A DNA stretch of 64,000 nucleotides. Source: Selenomonadales bacterium. Its GTDB lineage: Bacteria > Bacillota > Clostridia > Christensenellales > QALW01. The position numbers and the translations under genes are program-made. Under the pieces are notes generated by a model that worked only from the letters and a program-made list of their open reading frames with translations, made no database searches and was not told the DNA's origin. Positions 25,976-34,434 of the stretch are shown here, piece by piece. The stretch covers positions 1 through 64,000 of the forward strand of contig QALW01000053.1 of NCBI GenBank assembly GCA_003150515.1, in the 5' to 3' direction. Numbering within the stretch: position 1 is the first letter of the stretch; each line of letters begins with the position of its first letter.

Positions 25976-27166
25976 CTATTTCAGACGCTGGGCGCCCGCG
26001 CCGCAGACGTTATAAATTTCAAGCGCATTTTGGCCGCTGAATTCCGCCTCTTCAGAATCTTTCGCCAGATTAAGCGAAACCTTTTTGCCTTGGGCGCGCA
26101 ATTCCGCGCATAATTCAACGGCGCGACGGTAGCCTTCCGCATTGCAGAATACCACTGCTTTTTTATCCGCTCCGCCGCATTTTTCAAAGGAATACGCCTT
26201 TAACAGCTTGGTTATTTCAACTGCAAAGCCCGTAGCGCAAAGTCCGTCCCCAAATTCCTCAATTAAGCCGTCGTAGCGCCCTCCGTTCATAACAGGCTCG
26301 CCCACGCCCGGACAAATTCCGCGGAATATAACTCCCGTATAATAATTAAGGCTCTTAACCATGCCCAAATCAAAGGAAAGATATTTTTCAAAGGAATATG
26401 CCTTCAGATAATCATATATCTCCCGCAGATTAGCCACGGCCTCCCTGCATTTTGGATGGCTGCATAAACTCAGCGCCGAATTCAAGACGTCCGCGTCCCC
26501 GAAGAGATAGGGCAATTCGGAAATCACCTTTCTGAGCGGCTGGCTCACAGGAAGCTTTTCCAGCAGCAATTCTATGCCCAGCATATTTTTCTGTTCAACC
26601 AGCAGCCGCACCTCCTCGGCCTGCTCGTTGCTGAGGCCCGCTTCCAGCATAAGCCCCTTGAAAAAATCCACCTGCCCAATTTCTATCTGGAAATTTGTAA
26701 CGCCCGCCTTCAAGAGAGAGGATATTGCAAGAGCAATAACCTCCGCGTCATAAAACGAGCCGCTTCCCCCTATTAATTCCACGCCCGTCTGAGTGCGCTG
26801 AGTAAAGCCTCCGGCCTGAGCGTTAAAAGAAAACACCTCGCCCTGATAGCACAGGCGCAGCGGAAAAGGGCCTTTTTTCATTTTCACGGCTACCGCTCTG
26901 GCGACGGACGTGGTTATATCCGGCCTAAGCGCCAGCAGGCGCCCTGAATGGTCGGTAAATTTAAAAATATCCCTTATGGAAGCCACGGCGTTGGTGGTTA
27001 AATATACGTCCAGATATTCAATAGAAGGAGTCTCTATGCGCTCATAATTCCAGCTCTCCGCCTCAGAGAGAATATTCTGCTTCAGATATGTACCCATGCC
27101 GCATTCGTCAGGGAGAAAATCATATACTCCCGCGGGAGTCTGCGTTTTTTTATTTCTGCTGTCCAT
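25976..27166 (-). CDS. hisZ: ATP phosphoribosyltransferase regulatory subunit (HisRS-like)
   Basis: HisZ is a paralogue of histidyl-tRNA synthetase that binds histidine and gates short HisG in a hetero-octamer. The class II core motifs are degenerate: FTDHSGRLLALRPDITTSVAR resembles motif 2, and GGRYDGLIEEFG and GFAVEITKL resemble the HisA and motif 3 regions. The 396-residue length and lack of a full anticodon-binding domain fit HisZ rather than HisS. First gene of the his operon, with a consensus promoter 34 bp upstream and no attenuator leader. Confidence 0.94.
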   Translation of the reverse strand: MDSRNKKTQTPAGVYDFLPDECGMGTYLKQNILSEAESWNYERIETPSIEYLDVYLTTNAVASIRDIFKFTDHSGRLLALRPDITTSVARAVAVKMKKGPFPLRLCYQGEVFSFNAQAGGFTQRTQTGVELIGGSGSFYDAEVIALAISSLLKAGVTNFQIEIGQVDFFKGLMLEAGLSNEQAEEVRLLVEQKNMLGIELLLEKLPVSQPLRKVISELPYLFGDADVLNSALSLCSHPKCREAVANLREIYDYLKAYSFEKYLSFDLGMVKSLNYYTGVIFRGICPGVGEPVMNGGRYDGLIEEFGDGLCATGFAVEITKLLKAYSFEKCGGADKKAVVFCNAEGYRRAVELCAELRAQGKKVSLNLAKDSEEAEFSGQNALEIYNVCGAGAQRLK

Positions 27167-27199
27167 AAACCGCTCCGCTTTATTAATTTATCAGAGTGA

Positions 27200-27228
27200 A
27201 GTATACTATGCAACTAGATTTTTGTCAA
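27200..27228 (-). promoter_or_regulatory. Promoter of the his operon
   Basis: TTGACA (27228-27223), 17-bp spacer, TATACT (27205-27200), giving a leader of only about 27 nt. That excludes a T-box or leader-peptide attenuator here. Confidence 0.85.
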
Positions 27229-27335
27229 GCGCGTTCAGCTTATATCTCCGCGTTTTTTGCCGACCCGCTTTGTAATTATTTCCAAAGCAGCTTTTGTTCG
27301 GGCAGGCATATTTGCGCGCTTCCAAAACGCCTAGC

Positions 27336-27722
27336 CTATACGCCCGGCTTATCTTTGGGAGCGCTTTGATAGCCCGCTTTTTCGCTTAAACCATTCTGCC
27401 TGTCGAAATTTTCTTTATTTTTAAGTATGTACAGCTCATAGAGCTCGCCGGAGGACATATTCATTTTCAAGCACATGCTGACAAAAAAATGCAGTATATC
27501 CACCAGCTCTCCCTTAACCGCCCGTTCGTCTATAGGCAAAGGATTCTTCCACCATTTAAAATTGACCTCGTCAATAAGCTCGGCCAGCTCGCTGATCATG
27601 GCCAGCGTCTCCTTTTGCAGCCATTCGGCCTGGGAGATACCCGTCAGATTTCTGCGCTCGGCTAAATCCGAATCAAATTTATGCTGCATTTCAAAGATAA
27701 TATCCAGCTTGTCCTTTTCCAT
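27336..27722 (-). CDS. dut: Dimeric all-alpha dUTPase (dUTPase_2 / MazG-like superfamily)
   Basis: Hydrolyses dUTP (and often dUDP) to dUMP to keep uracil out of DNA. The all-alpha NTP pyrophosphatase signature ExxE...ExxD is visible in ISELAELIDEVNFKWWK and KGELVDILHFFVS. GAAGGAGAG before the ATG at 27722 (MEKDKLD, 128 residues) fixes the start; the longer frame would overlap the upstream peptidase gene. It begins 19 bp after the peptidase stop, so they are co-transcribed. Confidence 0.85.
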   Translation of the reverse strand: MEKDKLDIIFEMQHKFDSDLAERRNLTGISQAEWLQKETLAMISELAELIDEVNFKWWKNPLPIDERAVKGELVDILHFFVSMCLKMNMSSGELYELYILKNKENFDRQNGLSEKAGYQSAPKDKPGV

Positions 27723-27741
27723 ATTAAATTTTATCTCTCCT

Positions 27742-28989
27742 TCATTTTGCCCACTGCGGAAAAGCGTCCTGCTTGCCCACAAATGACGCGCACATATTTT
27801 CAAAATCAAATATTTTACAGGCCAAAGCCTTAATATCCTGGCCCGTTATGCTCTCTACTCCCTTTAAAACCTCTTCCACCGGCGTTATTTTATTCAAAAG
27901 CAGCATGCACTTGCCGTTGCGGTTCATAATGCTCCTGGAGCCCTCCAGGCCAAGAATAAAACTGCCCTTAACCTGCTCTATGCCCGCCTCCAGCTCAGCG
28001 TCCGTCAAGCCCTTTTCCTTAGCCAATTCAGCCTCCTCCCGAACGAGGGAAATAACGCGCTCAGTTTGAGAGGGATTCATGCCGGCATAAATTGTAAATA
28101 AGCCGCAGTCCACATACGAGCTGGGATAGCTGTATACCGAATAGGTCAGCCCGTTCTGCTCCCTTATTTTTTGAAACAGCCTGGAGCTCATAGCTCCTCC
28201 GAAAACCCCGTTGAACACGCTCATGGCATAATAAAGCTTATCCTCGCTGCCCACGCCCTGAAAGCCCAGGCACATATTCATCTGCTCGTTTTCTCTATTG
28301 GCCGAAGCGGTTTTCCTCTCCCTTTTTATTTGGGCGTTTATATCAGTTTTGCCGCACTTGGCCAATTCCCTGCTGCCAAAATGCTCCTCCAGCATCTGGC
28401 GGCAATCCTCCTCGTTTATATTGCCAGCCACGCTTATGACAATGTTGTCGGCAGTATATCTCCTCTCCATATAATCCCTTATCTTTCGCTCATTAAAGGA
28501 ATTAACCAGCTCGGACGTGCCCAGTATAGGCATAGAAAGGGAGTTCCCGGAAAAATAAACGCTGGAAAGCAGTTCGTGAACAAGATCGTCAGGAGTATCC
28601 ATAACCATGGATATTTCTTCATTTACAACTCCCTGCTCTTTTTTAATCTCCTCCGCCTTAAACGTACTGTTAAAAAGCATATCTGAAAGCAGTTCTACTC
28701 CCGTATTTATATGCTCGTCTATCAGATGGACGTAAAAACAGGTGCATTCTTTAGCCGTAAAGGCGTTAAGCACGCCCCCTATATTATCTATCTGCGCGGC
28801 AATATCCTTGGCCGAGCGCTTGGACGTACCCTTAAAAAGCATGTGCTCTATAAAATGAGAAATCCCGTTTTCCTCCGCTTTTTCATAACGGGAGCCGGCA
28901 AGCACCCAAACTCCTATTGACGCCGAATGGAGGTATGGTATATTCTCTATAACCGCTCTTATGCCGTTTGCCAGTTTAATTCTCTGCAT
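27742..28989 (-). CDS. M16-family zinc peptidase (YmxG/MlpA-like)
   Basis: Pitrilysin-type processing peptidase with the inverted zinc motif HFIEHMLFKGT (His-x-x-Glu-His) near residue 50 and the distal Glu in the following helices. The start at 28989 (MQRIKLANG, 415 residues) has ACGGAGC before it. The second half shows the RRLF-type QKIREQNGLTYSVYSY segment of inactive lobe folding. In B. subtilis the homologue mlpA lies next to ylxY; here the ylxY-like gene also precedes it, so the pair is conserved. Substrate unknown. Confidence 0.92.
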   Translation of the reverse strand: MQRIKLANGIRAVIENIPYLHSASIGVWVLAGSRYEKAEENGISHFIEHMLFKGTSKRSAKDIAAQIDNIGGVLNAFTAKECTCFYVHLIDEHINTGVELLSDMLFNSTFKAEEIKKEQGVVNEEISMVMDTPDDLVHELLSSVYFSGNSLSMPILGTSELVNSFNERKIRDYMERRYTADNIVISVAGNINEEDCRQMLEEHFGSRELAKCGKTDINAQIKRERKTASANRENEQMNMCLGFQGVGSEDKLYYAMSVFNGVFGGAMSSRLFQKIREQNGLTYSVYSYPSSYVDCGLFTIYAGMNPSQTERVISLVREEAELAKEKGLTDAELEAGIEQVKGSFILGLEGSRSIMNRNGKCMLLLNKITPVEEVLKGVESITGQDIKALACKIFDFENMCASFVGKQDAFPQWAK

Positions 28990-29128
28990 ATTAGCTCCGT
29001 TTCCCCGGCGGTATAAAAATAGGAGCGTCCTCCCCGCCGGAATCAAGGACGCGTCCTATATAATTCATTGGCCGGCTCCGCGGCCCGCTTTATTTATTAT
29101 ACAATAATCTGCCTTTTTTATGCAAACA

Positions 29129-29836
29129 TTAAATTTCCAGCATTTCTGATACGGTTTTAAAAGTGTAGCCCTGTTCTTTAATCTGGGAAATCATGCTTTT
29201 AAGCGCCTCAAGAGTATTGGCTGTCGGATGCATAAGCACAAAGGCGCCCGGCTTCAGATTCTTCATAACACGGTTTTGAATTTTTTCAGTATCCTTATCC
29301 CGCCAGTCTATAGTATCAATGCTCCACATTATAGTCTTATATCCTAAAGAACGGGCTGTTTTAAGCGTCTCTTTATTAAAATCTCCCGCAGGAGGAGCAT
29401 ATAGCTTCGGCTTAGTGCCCGTAATCTCGGTTATAATAGTGTCTGTCGTTGAGATTTCCTTGCGGGTTTCGTCGCTGGAAATATGCGTTGGCAGCTTATG
29501 ATTATATCCATGATTGCCTATTTCATGGCCGTCCGCCTGCATAGCCTTAATTAACTGAGCGTTATCCTTTGCCCAAATGCCTCCCAAAAAGAAAGTTACC
29601 TTGACGCCCTCCTGCTTAAAAAGCTCCAAATACGGCTGCACATATTCCGTCCCCCAATATACGTTTACCATAAAAGCCACTACTTTTTCTTCGGTCTCAA
29701 TATTATATATTGCCGTTTCCTCCCCCGAAAAAACCGAAACGGCGCCCGGCCCGGCAAAGGCCGCTACGGCCAGCAGCACCAAAACCGCCGCCAGAACCGT
29801 ATTGACTGTAAGAACCTCCTTAAGCTTCTGCTTCAT
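29129..29836 (-). CDS. ylxY: YlxY-like polysaccharide deacetylase-fold protein, catalytic Asp lost
   Basis: NodB-homology protein with one N-terminal membrane or signal segment (VLAAVLVLLAVAAFAG), presumably anchored outside. The fold is clear from VTFFLGGIWA, HEIGNHGYNH (metal His pair kept), PPAGDFNKETL and GAFVLMHPT. However, the TFDDG motif holding the catalytic base and metal Asp reads VAFMVNVYWG, so both Asp residues are replaced. B. subtilis YlxY, also next to an M16 peptidase gene, shows a similar MxNVxWG pattern. Deacetylase activity is therefore doubtful; a sporulation or wall-binding role is inference. Confidence 0.88.
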   Translation of the reverse strand: MKQKLKEVLTVNTVLAAVLVLLAVAAFAGPGAVSVFSGEETAIYNIETEEKVVAFMVNVYWGTEYVQPYLELFKQEGVKVTFFLGGIWAKDNAQLIKAMQADGHEIGNHGYNHKLPTHISSDETRKEISTTDTIITEITGTKPKLYAPPAGDFNKETLKTARSLGYKTIMWSIDTIDWRDKDTEKIQNRVMKNLKPGAFVLMHPTANTLEALKSMISQIKEQGYTFKTVSEMLEI

Positions 29837-30003
29837 AAGCGCATCTACCCCTTTCTGCTAGAGTATATGCGCCCGCCCGGCTAATATGCCGCCTTTTAAT
29901 CAGGCTTATGCTATTCTATCCCCGAATATTTTACAGGCCGCCAAAGCGCGCGGAGACGCCTGAACGGCCTGCAATAAAGCTAACGTCTTTATACTCCCGG
30001 ATT

Positions 30004-31212
30004 TTATTGCCCTAAAAGCTCCAGCGCCTTTTGGAGCTGCGTATCCTCCTCGTCCGTCATATCATACGGCCGGCTCTCTTCCCCTCCCGGCAAAACCACT
30101 TCATATTCAGGAGTCAGCCCCGTCCCATGTATGCATTCGCCGCTGGGCAGATAATATTTAGCCGTAGTAAGCTTAAAAGCGCCCTCGTTATCCAGGGTAT
30201 AAGTGCTCTGCATTATGCCTTTGCCAAAGGTCTTTGTTCCCACAAGCACGGCTGTATTCCGGTCGCGCGCCGCTCCTGCCAGCGCTTCAGAAGCGCTGGC
30301 CGTATTGCCGTTCGTGAGAATGACTATCGGCAAATCCAAATCAGCGCCCGACGATTTAATTTCGCTTACAGTATTGCCGTGTCTGTCCTGAGCATAGATT
30401 ATTCTGCCCTCAGGCAAGATCATATTTCCTATCTTTTCCAAAATGGATAAATCTCCGCCGCCGTTATCCCGCAAATCCAGCACTATACCCTTGCTTTTAT
30501 GGCTTTTAACCGCTTCTAACGCCTCCTGAAATTTTTCCACGGCGTTTCCATTAAAACTTTTAAGCTGGATATACATAACATCCCCTATGGCCCTATAGCG
30601 CACCATAGTCTGCTGGGACTGTCCCCTTACAACGTCATAGGCCAATTCATCTCCGCTGCGGCGGACAGTTATGCGCACGCTGGTGCCGTTTTCGCCCAAT
30701 ATAGCTTCTGACAGCTCTTCTATTTCAGCTACGTCCATTCCGTCCACGCCTATTATATAATCCCCCACTTTAATGCCGGCTTTCTGTGCGGGAGAATCGT
30801 CGTATACATCCACTATAAGCACGCTTCCATCTTCCTGAGTTACCACCTGCACTCCTATGCCGCCCTTTATAATGCCCTGTCTGTCATCGTCATATTGAGT
30901 TTTGGCCTCGGGCGTAAAATAATAGGAATAATCGTCGTCGATATAGGAAGCCAGGCCCGTTAGCATCATATCAGTTATCTCATCAGCCGAATATTCGTTT
31001 ATGGACTGTTGTTTAACCAAATTTGCCGCATCCAGAATTGATTTATAATTATCCCTTCCCAGCACTCCGGCCGCGCGGAAATCCTGTATGAATGAACCGA
31101 TAACCACGCCTATAACCAGAATCAGCACATAGCCCAGTATTTTGGATACCAGTTCATAGCGTTTCTCCTGCTTAAGCCGCCTGTTCTCCTCTTGTTCCTG
31201 CAAATTCTCCAT
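30004..31212 (-). CDS. ctpA: Carboxy-terminal processing serine protease (S41, CtpA/CtpB)
   Basis: Exported PDZ protease that degrades or processes proteins at the membrane's outer face. A cytoplasmic start precedes one membrane helix (LGYVLILVIGVVIGSFI). Then come a PDZ domain (about 95-190, GGIGVQVV...DDSPAQKAGIKVGD) and the catalytic core with the Ser in NGNTASASEALAGAA and the general-base Lys in TKTFGKG. The 402-residue length is standard. CtpB in B. subtilis cuts SpoIVFA in sporulation; that role is only a possibility here. Confidence 0.95.
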   Translation of the reverse strand: MENLQEQEENRRLKQEKRYELVSKILGYVLILVIGVVIGSFIQDFRAAGVLGRDNYKSILDAANLVKQQSINEYSADEITDMMLTGLASYIDDDYSYYFTPEAKTQYDDDRQGIIKGGIGVQVVTQEDGSVLIVDVYDDSPAQKAGIKVGDYIIGVDGMDVAEIEELSEAILGENGTSVRITVRRSGDELAYDVVRGQSQQTMVRYRAIGDVMYIQLKSFNGNAVEKFQEALEAVKSHKSKGIVLDLRDNGGGDLSILEKIGNMILPEGRIIYAQDRHGNTVSEIKSSGADLDLPIVILTNGNTASASEALAGAARDRNTAVLVGTKTFGKGIMQSTYTLDNEGAFKLTTAKYYLPSGECIHGTGLTPEYEVVLPGGEESRPYDMTDEEDTQLQKALELLGQ

Positions 31213-31282
31213 TTTATTACCTCCGACAGAATATTAGCCTCACAGCTTATAATTATGCTATATCTAAGCCTTCTATAATCAC

Positions 31283-32230
31283 TTATTTTTCTCCCAGCCT
31301 GGACATGGCCAGCAAAAGCCGCAGAATAACCGCGTCGTCAAAACAGCTTACGTCCAGCCCCGTAACCCGCTTGAGCTTATCCAGGCGGTATATCAGAGTA
31401 TTGCGATGCATAAAAAGCTCCTTGGCGGTCTTGCTTATATTCAGATTCTGCCTGAATAATTCGTCCAGGAGGGCCGTAGTCTCTTCATCCGAAGCCCCGC
31501 TGATTTTAGCGGCGGACGAAGCAAATCTGGATATATACTCTCTGGGCACGCCCTTCAGCAATATTTCAGGAAACATCCTGTTATAATTGAAGACTCCCCC
31601 GTAATGGGAAAAGCTCGCGCCCAGTTCAGCGCAGGAAGCCGCCTGAGAATAAGCTTCAAAAAGGGAAGAAGCAGTTTCGCAGGGCTGAGCTATACCTATA
31701 AACGCGTCCACATTCATTTCGCTTAAAAAAGTGTCTCTCAACGCCATACAGGTATCATAAAAATCCTCCTGGCCGTCCAAACTCTCGCATACCGCCGCAT
31801 ATCTCATATGCCCAAGCTGTATTACATCCGCGTTTACCTCATTAAAAATCTCCTTGAGCAGCCCGGTATCTTCAAATTCGGCTTCTCCGGCAAAAATTAT
31901 GGCTGCTACCAGACGGCGCGCTTCAAAGGGAACGCGCAGGCGGGCGCCTAAGGTTATAGCTTCGTCTGCGCTAAGCCGGCCGTTAAGCAGCGCAAAAAGA
32001 AAGCCCTCCCTCGTCATTCCCTTGCCGTCCGTTTCATTTCTCATTATTCTGCGCGCCGTTTCCGCGTCCATGCAGGCGGCGGAAAACAGTTCTTCCTCCA
32101 GTCTGGAATAAAGAACGCCGTCCGCATAAAAGGGCAGAGGCTTGGCTGAAAGTTCTCCGTCCAGCGTTTCAGGCATATCATTGCTTCCAGCGATTTTATT
32201 GCCCTTTTTATCATATATGGCCAGCTTCAA
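31283..32230 (-). CDS. CdaR/PucR-type helix-turn-helix transcriptional regulator
   Basis: Activator-type regulator of about 315 residues with a C-terminal PucR HTH (HTH_30) in the last 60 residues: NLNISKTAKELFMHRNTLIYRLDKLKRVTG. The central part resembles the GGDEF-like domain of CdaR. The best start is TTG at 32230, eight bases after GGAAGGAG; no ATG fits. Such regulators control sugar-diacid or purine use, but the neighbours (ctpA, fhs) do not show its targets. It has its own promoter. Confidence 0.85.
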   Translation of the reverse strand: MKLAIYDKKGNKIAGSNDMPETLDGELSAKPLPFYADGVLYSRLEEELFSAACMDAETARRIMRNETDGKGMTREGFLFALLNGRLSADEAITLGARLRVPFEARRLVAAIIFAGEAEFEDTGLLKEIFNEVNADVIQLGHMRYAAVCESLDGQEDFYDTCMALRDTFLSEMNVDAFIGIAQPCETASSLFEAYSQAASCAELGASFSHYGGVFNYNRMFPEILLKGVPREYISRFASSAAKISGASDEETTALLDELFRQNLNISKTAKELFMHRNTLIYRLDKLKRVTGLDVSCFDDAVILRLLLAMSRLGEK

Positions 32231-32279
32231 TTTATACGCTCCTTCCGGTAAAAGCACAAATTATTATGCATATATTGTT

Positions 32280-32308
32280 ATTGTATATAATTTTGCAAAA
32301 ATCATCAA
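32280..32308 (-). promoter_or_regulatory. Promoter of the CdaR-type regulator
   Basis: TTGATG (32308-32303), 17-bp spacer, TACAAT (32285-32280). Confidence 0.65.
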
Positions 32309-32356
32309 GATGAAATTGAGATGAGTCAAAAATATTTTACAATTAACAATAAAGAC

Positions 32357-32381
32357 AGGGCGAAAAAATTCCGCCCGCCCT
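32357..32381 (-). terminator. Possible terminator of fhs
   Basis: GGGCG and CGCCC arms (32358-32362, 32372-32376) with an A/T-rich loop, followed on the minus strand by TGTCTTTATT; short stem, modest support. Confidence 0.4.
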
Positions 32382-32423
32382 CACTGCAAATATACCCGCC
32401 GCTCCAATATCGGCCCGCCCGAT

Positions 32424-34088
32424 TTAAAACAGTCCGGTAATCCTGCCTTCAGAGTCAATATCAATATCCGCCGCCGCAGGCCGGGCCGGCAGCCCAGGCA
32501 TAGTCATAATTTCGCCAGTAAGCGCCACGACAAAGCCCGCCCCGGCCGACACGCGCAAATCGCGCACATTAAGCAGAAAATCCCTAGGCCTGCCCACTTT
32601 CTGCGCGTTATCCGAAAAAGAGTACTGGGTTTTAGCAATGCATACCGGCATTTTTCCGTAACCGTTGCTTTCAATCAGTTTAGCAGCCTTTTCCGCCATG
32701 GGAGCAAGCTTAATATCCCGCGCCCCATATATATTGCACGCGACGAGCCGCAGTTTCTCATATAATGAATTATTCGTATCATAAGCCAATTTGAAAGCTT
32801 TCTCCCTATAACAAAGCTCCGCCGCCGCTTCAGCCAATTGGGCGGCGCCCGCGCCGCCCCTGGCCCATGAATCGCATATTACGGCCTGAACCCCCGCATG
32901 CATGCAGCCCCTCTTTATAATTTCCAGTTCCTGAGGCGTATCCGTATTAAAACGATTTACGGCCACCACGGCAGGCAGACCGAACACGCCCGTAATATTC
33001 TCTATATGCTTCTGCAAATTGGCCATTCCCCGCTCCAGCGCTTCGGGATCAGCTTCAAACAGCCTGGACGCGCCCGCCCCGCCATGATATTTCAACGCCT
33101 TAACCGTACACACTATCACCACGGCGTCAGGCTCCAATCGGGCGCTTCGGCATTTAATATCTATAAATTTTTCCGCGCCTAAATCGGCTCCAAAGCCCGC
33201 TTCGGTTACCACATAATCTGAAAATGCCAAAGCCGCCTTTGTCGCCCGCACGCTGTTGCAGCCATGCGCTATATTAGCAAACGGACCTCCGTGTATCAGC
33301 GCAGGAGTGCCCTCCAGCGTCTGGACAAGATTAGGATTAACTGCGTCCTTGAGCAGCGCCGCCATAGCTCCCTGCGCGTTTAGCTGCCCCGCAGTTACCG
33401 CTTTGCCGTCAAAAGTATAGCCGATTACTATTTTAGAAAGGCGTTCCTTCAAATCGCTCAGATTTTCACTCAGGCATAAAATAGCCATTACCTCGCTGGC
33501 GGCCGTTATATCAAAGCCGTCCTCCCTGGGCACGCCGTTGGAAAAGCCGCCCAGGCCGTCAGTAATATATCTTAACTGCCTGTCGTTCATATCCATGCAT
33601 CTCTTCCACTGTATACGCCTAACGTCTATATTCAGGCTGTTTCCTCTGAATATATGATTATCAATCAAAGCGGCCAGAAGATTATTGGCCGCAGCCACGG
33701 CATGCAAATCGCCCGTAAAATGCAGATTGATATCTTCCATAGGCACAACCTGCGCATAACCTCCGCCGGCCGCTCCCCCCTTCATGCCAAAAACAGGGCC
33801 CAGAGAAGGCTCCCGCAAGGCCAGCATAGATTTTTTGCCTATATATCTTAAGCCGTCTGCCAGGCCAACGCTTATTGTTGTCTTGCCCTCGCCGCTCGGC
33901 GTAGGAGACATAGCCGTTACCAATATAAGCTTGCCCTTCCGGGGCTTGCCCTCAAAAGCCTCCGACCTCAATTTTGCCTTATATCTGCCGTAATAATCAA
34001 GCTGTTCAGGCATAATTCCGCTGCGGGCGGCGATTTGGGATATTTCGGTCATTTGAATGCTCTGCGCTATTTCAATATCTGTCGGCAT
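32424..34088 (-). CDS. fhs: Formate-tetrahydrofolate ligase
   Basis: Fhs makes 10-formyl-THF from formate, ATP and THF, feeding purine synthesis and, in acetogens, the methyl branch of the Wood-Ljungdahl pathway. Conserved segments include the P-loop MSPTPSGEGKTTISVGLADGL, GGAAGGGYAQVVPMEDINLHFTGD and EPSLGPVFGMKGG. The 554 residues match the family. AAGGTGA precedes the ATG. It is a single gene here, with no folD or acetogenesis genes beside it. Confidence 0.98.
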   Translation of the reverse strand: MPTDIEIAQSIQMTEISQIAARSGIMPEQLDYYGRYKAKLRSEAFEGKPRKGKLILVTAMSPTPSGEGKTTISVGLADGLRYIGKKSMLALREPSLGPVFGMKGGAAGGGYAQVVPMEDINLHFTGDLHAVAAANNLLAALIDNHIFRGNSLNIDVRRIQWKRCMDMNDRQLRYITDGLGGFSNGVPREDGFDITAASEVMAILCLSENLSDLKERLSKIVIGYTFDGKAVTAGQLNAQGAMAALLKDAVNPNLVQTLEGTPALIHGGPFANIAHGCNSVRATKAALAFSDYVVTEAGFGADLGAEKFIDIKCRSARLEPDAVVIVCTVKALKYHGGAGASRLFEADPEALERGMANLQKHIENITGVFGLPAVVAVNRFNTDTPQELEIIKRGCMHAGVQAVICDSWARGGAGAAQLAEAAAELCYREKAFKLAYDTNNSLYEKLRLVACNIYGARDIKLAPMAEKAAKLIESNGYGKMPVCIAKTQYSFSDNAQKVGRPRDFLLNVRDLRVSAGAGFVVALTGEIMTMPGLPARPAAADIDIDSEGRITGLF

Positions 34089-34149
34089 TAATTATCACCT
34101 TTATAATTTATTAAAGCTGCCAAAGGGTTCCAAATTGCAGCTAAAATTA

Positions 34150-34178
34150 AGTATACACGATATGCGTTTTAAAAGCAA
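34150..34178 (-). promoter_or_regulatory. Possible promoter of fhs
   Basis: TATACT (34155-34150) with TTGCTT 17 bp upstream; the -35 is weak. It sits immediately outside the palindromic element that starts at 34182. Confidence 0.45.
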
Positions 34179-34181
34179 CAG

Positions 34182-34412
34182 GCAATTAAACTTCCCCGGC
34201 CATGACCTCCCGGCGCATAGAAAATGAAAAAAAGGGGGGCGGCGCCGGATTTTCACGCCTGCGGCGTCAAAATCCAGCCGCAATAAAAGCCGGCGGGAAA
34301 GCAAGCTTTCCCGCCGGCTTTTATTGCGGCCCCGGCCCGTACGGGCCGGGGCGCCGCCCCCCTCAGCTATGAATTTTCTGCCGGGCAGTCATAGCCGGGG
34401 AAGTTTAATTGC
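34182..34412. repeat. 231-bp multi-hairpin palindromic element (copy 2)
   Basis: The outer arms, starting at 34182 and ending at 34412, match inversely over the first 25 bp with few mismatches. Complementarity resumes in a 13-bp GGGGGGCGGCGCC pair closer in. The core holds a hairpin around GATTTT...AAAATC (34248-34274), then a perfect 26-bp-arm hairpin centred near 34303, then CCCGGCCCG/CGGGCCGGG (34331-34350). The order GGGGG-CGGCG, GGATTTT-x-CAAAATCC, large hairpin, small hairpin, CGCCGCCCCC mirrors the element at 12848-13065. No gene inside. Confidence 0.88.
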
Positions 34413-34434
34413 TTAAATAAAGCCAGACTGATTA

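Noticed and set aside
27167..27230. Attenuator or T-box for the his operon
   Set aside because: The promoter lies only 34 bp from hisZ, leaving no room for a leader peptide, T-box or terminator.
29837..29930. Sporulation sigma-G/F promoter before ylxY
   Set aside because: GCATA and CATATA-like boxes occur, but spacing is 15 and the -10 box lacks a key base; too weak to report.
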